Assembly: GCA_035353815.1 (NCBI GenBank)
Contig: DAOQAG010000013.1
Span: forward strand, 32,166 to 96,165
Direction: 5' to 3'
DNA: 64,000 nucleotides
Source: JAKPUX01 sp035353815
Lineage (GTDB): Bacteria; Zhuqueibacterota; Zhuqueibacteria; Residuimicrobiales; Residuimicrobiaceae
In this document: one piece after another, positions 59,885 through 64,000 of the stretch
Layout: each line of letters opens with the position of its first letter
How positions within the stretch are numbered: the first letter of the stretch is position 1
The notes under the pieces: model-generated
Database searches by the model: none
Told to the model about the DNA's origin: nothing
Seen by the model: the letters and a program-made list of their open reading frames with translations, nothing else
Translations under genes and position numbers: made by a program

Positions 59885-61879
59885 TCAACGAATAAGCGCT
59901 ACTCTGCGGCTCTGCATCTGTCCGTTAATGCGAGCCTGAAGGAGATAAATACCTGCCGGCACAGGTGAACCATGCTCGTCGCGGCCATCCCAGTTCAGTT
60001 CGTTGGCTCCCGAAGGCAAGCTGCCTGCAGCGAGGCGGCACACCCTCTGTCCGAGAAGATTGTAAACCCAGGCATCCACTTCACTGGATACGGGCAGACG
60101 GAGCAAAAGGTGAGTTCCGGTCTCAAAGGGATTGGGATAGGCCTCCAGCAGCTCAAAATGATCCGGTCCGCCGACGATGACCTCAATTTCCCCGGACAGG
60201 GTGCTGGTGCCGTCCAGATCGATCTGGCGCAGGCGGTAGTGGTATTTGCCCGGCATCCGCCCACGGTCCGTAAATTCGTAGGTATGCTGGACGCTGGTGG
60301 TCCCCATCCCCGGGATAAAGGCAGCTTGGGTGAATTCTCCTTCTTCCGGCATCCTTTCCACCGCAAAGCCATAATTGCTGGTCTCACTGGCGGTCTGCCA
60401 GGAGAGGTGCACGGTGGCGTCCCTGGCAACCGCCTGAAAAGTGGCCAGTTCAACCGGAACTGCCGTGAAGGTCACTCTGTAGGCCAGCACGGTGGTCGCA
60501 CCGCCGATGGGCTGCCCTAAAAATGTGAAATAGAGGGAGTTCTTGATAGGCCTGGGCCGGATGCCGGTGAATTCATGGTAAACGTCCTCTTCACCGAGGG
60601 TGTAATAGACCGGCTTATCCGAGAGCGCCGGGCAGATCGCGAATTTCAGGCGCCAGGCTTCGCCGCTCTCCTCCTGCCAGGCGAAGACCCGTTGCCCCTG
60701 TTCGTTGATGCACACCGAGGGTGTCTCCTTGGCGGCCGAAAGATCCGGCTGGTCGACGCGCAGGTTATCCCCCGCAGGCATGCCCCAGGAATCATATTGC
60801 TGGGTATAGATCGCGGCGGTGCGGTTTTGGTAATCCTCCCAGACGATCTGAACATGATTTTCATCACCGGCAACCTCAGGCCGCCATTGCAGGCTGCGGG
60901 CGGCGTCCGTATTGACCAAAAAATTGTCCCCCCTCTTGACGCCGTCCGCTTTATAAATCTGGGCATAGATCTCCGAATCGCCATTCCGCTTGTCTTCCCA
61001 AACCACAACCGTCTGACCGCTATTATAGGCGGCCACTGCTGGAATCCATTGCAAGCTGTGATCGTCATCATTCACTTTGACGGCAGGAGCCTTGGGCGTC
61101 CCGCTTAGGGCCAGGGTGCGGATGTAGATGTTATAGTCACCGCCGTCGTCCTGCAGCCAGACCACATGGGTGCTGTCGCCCCAGGAATCGACCCGGGGGA
61201 AATACTGCGGCGTCGCGGTCAGCGGCGACACAACCACCGTCGTTCCATTCAGCGCGCCGTCCGGATTGACACGTTGGGCGAGAACGCGCGGTGTGGTGGT
61301 GATGTAATCCTCCCAGCAGACCAGAAATCGTCCGTCCGCCAGCGCACAGACCTCCGGTGCAATCTGGGCGGCCTTGATCCCCGCCGGATTTATCCTGAAA
61401 TTGACGCCGACGGCGCCAAGGACCAGATCATAGAGCTGGCCATAGATGTCGGGATCCTCAACTCCATTGCGTCCATCCTGCCAGACGATGAGAATTCGGT
61501 TGCTGACCGTGTTTATGGCCAGCCTGGCGCCGGTGCACAGCGAGTCGGTCCCGGGAACTGCAAGATAGGGATCATACCCTCCCTGCGGACTCGCCGTGCG
61601 GGCCTCCGCGGCAAGTCCCGAGTGTCCGGGTCCTGCAGAGGTTTCTCCCCGCACAACTGCAGCGATGCACTTGTCGAACAGAGCGGCGCGGATCTCCTCC
61701 GGCGGATTCTCCGCGGCAATGCGATCCGCATATAACGCCAGGCGAAATTTCAGCCAGGGCGCCGCCTGCAGCACCGCGCGGGGCAAGGGATCCTTCCAGC
61801 TGTCATGGGAATGGGAAGCCGGTATGCCCACCGAGGCCAGCCCAATGAGAGTGATTACGGCGGTGAGTATGCGCTTCAT
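59885..61879 (-). CDS. Secreted propeller-like protein with C-terminal sorting domain
   Basis: 664 residues from ATG 61879 (AAGGAGG ten bases upstream). Signal peptide about 1-22. Residues about 100-400 carry repeated strands with the pattern V-V-W-E/Q-D-x-R/G-N-G-D-x-x-I-Y (ILIVWQDGRNGVEDPDIYGQ, VVVWEDKRNGDSEIYAQ, VQIVWEDYQNRTAAIYTQ), which looks like a beta propeller. Then a FN3-like module with HLSWQTASETSNYGFAVER (about 475-540). It ends with EAYPNPFETGT...WDGRDEHGSPVPAGIYLLQ and ...RRVALIR, the sorting domain. No catalytic motif is recognised. Likely exported and displayed on the surface. Confidence 0.8.
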   Translation of the reverse strand: MKRILTAVITLIGLASVGIPASHSHDSWKDPLPRAVLQAAPWLKFRLALYADRIAAENPPEEIRAALFDKCIAAVVRGETSAGPGHSGLAAEARTASPQGGYDPYLAVPGTDSLCTGARLAINTVSNRILIVWQDGRNGVEDPDIYGQLYDLVLGAVGVNFRINPAGIKAAQIAPEVCALADGRFLVCWEDYITTTPRVLAQRVNPDGALNGTTVVVSPLTATPQYFPRVDSWGDSTHVVWLQDDGGDYNIYIRTLALSGTPKAPAVKVNDDDHSLQWIPAVAAYNSGQTVVVWEDKRNGDSEIYAQIYKADGVKRGDNFLVNTDAARSLQWRPEVAGDENHVQIVWEDYQNRTAAIYTQQYDSWGMPAGDNLRVDQPDLSAAKETPSVCINEQGQRVFAWQEESGEAWRLKFAICPALSDKPVYYTLGEEDVYHEFTGIRPRPIKNSLYFTFLGQPIGGATTVLAYRVTFTAVPVELATFQAVARDATVHLSWQTASETSNYGFAVERMPEEGEFTQAAFIPGMGTTSVQHTYEFTDRGRMPGKYHYRLRQIDLDGTSTLSGEIEVIVGGPDHFELLEAYPNPFETGTHLLLRLPVSSEVDAWVYNLLGQRVCRLAAGSLPSGANELNWDGRDEHGSPVPAGIYLLQARINGQMQSRRVALIR

Positions 61880-61904
61880 TCCGCAAGACCTCCTTGATAA
61901 TACG

Positions 61905-61938
61905 AGCGGCGGCGCGATCTGCGAACCGTGCCGCCGCT
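61905..61938 (-). terminator. Hairpin without T tract after the last gene
   Basis: Arms AGCGGCGGC / GCCGCCGCT (61905-61913 and 61930-61938), nine base pairs with a 16-base loop, between the 61967 stop and the RBS of the next gene. No T run follows. Confidence 0.4.
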
Positions 61939-61966
61939 GTGTGCGACAACTCAACGTCAAGTGCTG

Positions 61967-64000
61967 TTACCTGGCGAGCACGACCTTCTTCGTGATAAAA
62001 CGCCCATTAAAGTCGAACCGCAGGTAATAGATGCCCGTAGGCATGCTTTCACCGCTATCGGAGCGGCTGTCCCAGATCACCTGACAGGTGCCTGCAGGGA
62101 CCTCGGTATCGATCAATGTGCGCACTTGCTGACCGAGCATGTTATATACCTTGGCGGTGACATGCCCAGCCTGGGGAATGCTGAACTGAATATGCGTCTC
62201 CGGATTGAACGGATTCGGATAGTTGTTGCTCACACTCCATTCCAGCGGGACATCCCCGATCAGGGTGAGCTCGCCGGCTTGCTTGCTGAGGTTGGTCAGG
62301 GTCGTCGTGAAAAGCCGCATCTCGCCCAGCTGCCTCCAGGCACTTTTCGGAAAATCAATAACCAGCTTGATGTACCTGGCATTGAAGGCCGGGAAGGTAA
62401 ATTCCTGCCAATTGCCTCCCATGCACTGGCCATCATACACCGTGACGAAATTGGCCGCTGATTTGCCGGTCGTCGAGACTTGCAGCCGGAACCGCTGCAC
62501 CCAGCGGTTGCTGAAGCCCACGCCTGTATCCATCAGCAAGGCCAGTTTTTGCACCGCTTTAATGGAACCGTCGGCGAAGCTAAAGATCGCAAAGGGTTCG
62601 GTTCCGCCTACGGTTGCAGTGCCGTCCCATCCCTCCTCATCGCCATCGATCAGATTATCCCACCCCTCATTTTTGAAAGCGGTCGAACCTTCCACAAATA
62701 CCAGGGGAGATTCCTGCAGAACCGGCGAGGTGAAATTGGTGGTGACACTGCCCAGCATATTGCATATGACGATCACCTTGATCTCTTTTGCACCCTGCTC
62801 GATCGTGGTGATCGCGGTGGTATAGACGCCAGGGGTTGCACTTTCCGTAACAGGAGAGTAATTGATAGCCCCGGAGGAACTGTAGAGGAAGAATTCCTCG
62901 GAGGAGACTCCCGAGAGCGCCGTTCCGTCACTCTTCTTCAGGGTGATTGTCATTTTAGCGGCATCCACTCCGTTCGCGATATGCGGAGAAGTGACCTTGA
63001 CAGAAGATTTGGCGATATCCGGATATTCCTTTACGACACAGACCTCGAACTCGCCCAGCTGCCGCCATCCGGAACCCGGATTGGTCAGCACCAGTTTGAT
63101 GTACTTGGCCGCTTTGGGGGTGCAAGGATACTCTTCCCAATCGCCGCCTTTTTTGGCCTGCCGCATCAACAGCGAAAAGTCGCCATCTGCAAGGCCGGTC
63201 GTGGAGACCATAACATCGAAGCCGAGCACCCAGCGGTCCTGCATGCCGACATCCGAGTCGGTCAACAGCCGGATCTTGTTGATCGATTTTGTTTTGTTAT
63301 CGTGGAATTTAAAGATGGCGTAGGGCACCACACCGCCTGCAGTCACGGTGCCATCCAGGCCGCTGACATCGTGATCGATGGCATTATTCCAGTTCTCGCT
63401 GGAGAAGCTGGCGCTGTTGTCGATCAGATCCAGAGTGGCACAAGGACAGAATTCAAATCCGCCGACATAGATGAACTTTTCTTTTTGCAGCGAGTAGGTG
63501 CCGAACTGGGTCGTGATCGTCAGGGTAACCGAGTATCTCCCCGGGAGCCAGTATACATGGGAGGGGTTGCGCTCGGTTGAAGTCTGACCATCGCCAAAAT
63601 CCCACAGCCACGCGGTCGGATTTCCTTCCGAATCATCCATGAACTTGACGCTCAGTGCGGGAAATCCTTTGGTCGGCGTCGCCCAGAACTGAACAGCAGG
63701 GATGTGCGCCAGCACGATAAAATTAGCCTGCACCGTTTTATTGCCGGTCATGACGATGGTGTAGACTCCGCTGGTGTTGATGATATCGGCAGCACTGGTT
63801 CCGGACCAGGAACTGAATTGATACCCTGTGACCGGATTGGGCGTCAGGGTCACCGTCGTCCCGTGGGCATACGTGCCGCCGGCGGGATTCAGGGTCACTG
63901 TGCCATGGCCATCATTGCCCGCAGCCAAGGTGTACATATTCTGGATAAAGGTCGCGGTCACTGTCTTGGCCGCATCCATCGTGATCGTCGCCGGATTGGT
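61967..64000 (-). CDS. Secreted PKD/discoidin-like protein with C-terminal sorting domain, 5' partial
   Basis: The frame remains open at the window edge (TNPATITMDAAKTVTATF), so an ATG at 63979 is internal and the true start lies beyond 64000; 677 codons are visible. In order: InlB_B/'Big_9'-like repeats (VTLTPNPVTGYQFSSWSG), a PKD domain (WLWDFGDGQTSTERNPSHVY), a discoidin (F5/8C)-like pair with matching RWVLGFDVMVSTTG / RWVQRFRLQVSTTG, an intervening module with KVTSPHIANG (same invasin-type opening as in the giants), and the sorting domain (NNYPNPFNPETH...WDSRSDSGESMPTGIYYLR, ending KKVVLAR). Carbohydrate or surface binding is plausible from the domain types. Confidence 0.8.
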   Translation of the reverse strand, partial: TNPATITMDAAKTVTATFIQNMYTLAAGNDGHGTVTLNPAGGTYAHGTTVTLTPNPVTGYQFSSWSGTSAADIINTSGVYTIVMTGNKTVQANFIVLAHIPAVQFWATPTKGFPALSVKFMDDSEGNPTAWLWDFGDGQTSTERNPSHVYWLPGRYSVTLTITTQFGTYSLQKEKFIYVGGFEFCPCATLDLIDNSASFSSENWNNAIDHDVSGLDGTVTAGGVVPYAIFKFHDNKTKSINKIRLLTDSDVGMQDRWVLGFDVMVSTTGLADGDFSLLMRQAKKGGDWEEYPCTPKAAKYIKLVLTNPGSGWRQLGEFEVCVVKEYPDIAKSSVKVTSPHIANGVDAAKMTITLKKSDGTALSGVSSEEFFLYSSSGAINYSPVTESATPGVYTTAITTIEQGAKEIKVIVICNMLGSVTTNFTSPVLQESPLVFVEGSTAFKNEGWDNLIDGDEEGWDGTATVGGTEPFAIFSFADGSIKAVQKLALLMDTGVGFSNRWVQRFRLQVSTTGKSAANFVTVYDGQCMGGNWQEFTFPAFNARYIKLVIDFPKSAWRQLGEMRLFTTTLTNLSKQAGELTLIGDVPLEWSVSNNYPNPFNPETHIQFSIPQAGHVTAKVYNMLGQQVRTLIDTEVPAGTCQVIWDSRSDSGESMPTGIYYLRFDFNGRFITKKVVLAR

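Noticed and set aside
1..64000. tRNA, rRNA, CRISPR arrays, prophage, insertion sequences
   Set aside because: None recognised by eye in the intergenic regions; a covariance-model scan would be needed to exclude small RNAs.

Overview
The window (64 kb, GC-rich, standard genetic code, TTG/GTG starts used now and then) looks like a piece of a metagenome-assembled genome from a bacterium of the FCB side of the tree (KSB1, Calditrichota, Ignavibacteriota and similar). This rests on a GWxTD-domain protein, eight exported proteins ending in a Pro-Asn-Pro-Phe-Asn-Pro type C-terminal (FlgD-like / type IX-like) sorting domain, CRTAC1-type FG-GAP/UnbV proteins, DUF4838 and DUF4412 proteins, and SD-plus-sigma70-like signals. 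Phylum assignment is inference. Three runs of exactly 100 N are scaffold gaps, and each is flanked by duplicated sequence.

Layout. 1-4000 (+): end of a GWxTD protein, a two-TM membrane protein, a SWIM zinc-finger protein, a DUF4412 exported protein and dapF. 4000-9700 (-): MacB/LolCDE-like ABC permease and ATPase, two-subunit Fe-S fumarase, GTP-dependent PEP carboxykinase. 9700-15700 (+): a 0.65 kb intergenic region with divergent promoters and a structured leader before a membrane-anchored lytic transglycosylase, then two paralogous VIT/vWA-like secreted proteins. 15800-27800: housekeeping genes (hutH, guaB, rpsT, a GNAT-like protein, a metalloprotease/propeller/Omp85-barrel fusion coupled to a PQQ-propeller lipoprotein, a lipoate-ligase-like protein, type 2 IPP isomerase, transaldolase).

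27800-54250 (-) is the striking part. Four CRTAC1-like exported proteins of 2007, about 2258, 987 and 1672 residues lie head to tail, built from an N-terminal FG-GAP/VCBS-UnbV head, a variable number of Ig-like modules and a C-terminal sorting domain. They are followed by a UbiA-family DPPR-synthase-like enzyme, a long TPR lipoprotein and a DUF4838 lipoprotein.

54250-64000: a small sugar-catabolic operon (ROK kinase, MFS transporter, SIS isomerase-like) with tandem repeats at two gene ends, a small membrane protein, a 34-residue lysine-rich peptide gene, an HPPD-like VOC protein, and two more secreted proteins with the sorting domain, the last running off the window.

Functional picture: central metabolism (fumarase/PEPCK/transaldolase; dapF; guaB; isoprenoid isomerase) is interleaved with a large investment in cell-surface proteins. 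The envelope genes (Omp85 fusion, BamB-like lipoprotein, ABC exporter, lytic transglycosylase) and the eight sorting-domain proteins suggest a heavily decorated outer surface. The sorting machinery itself is not in the window.
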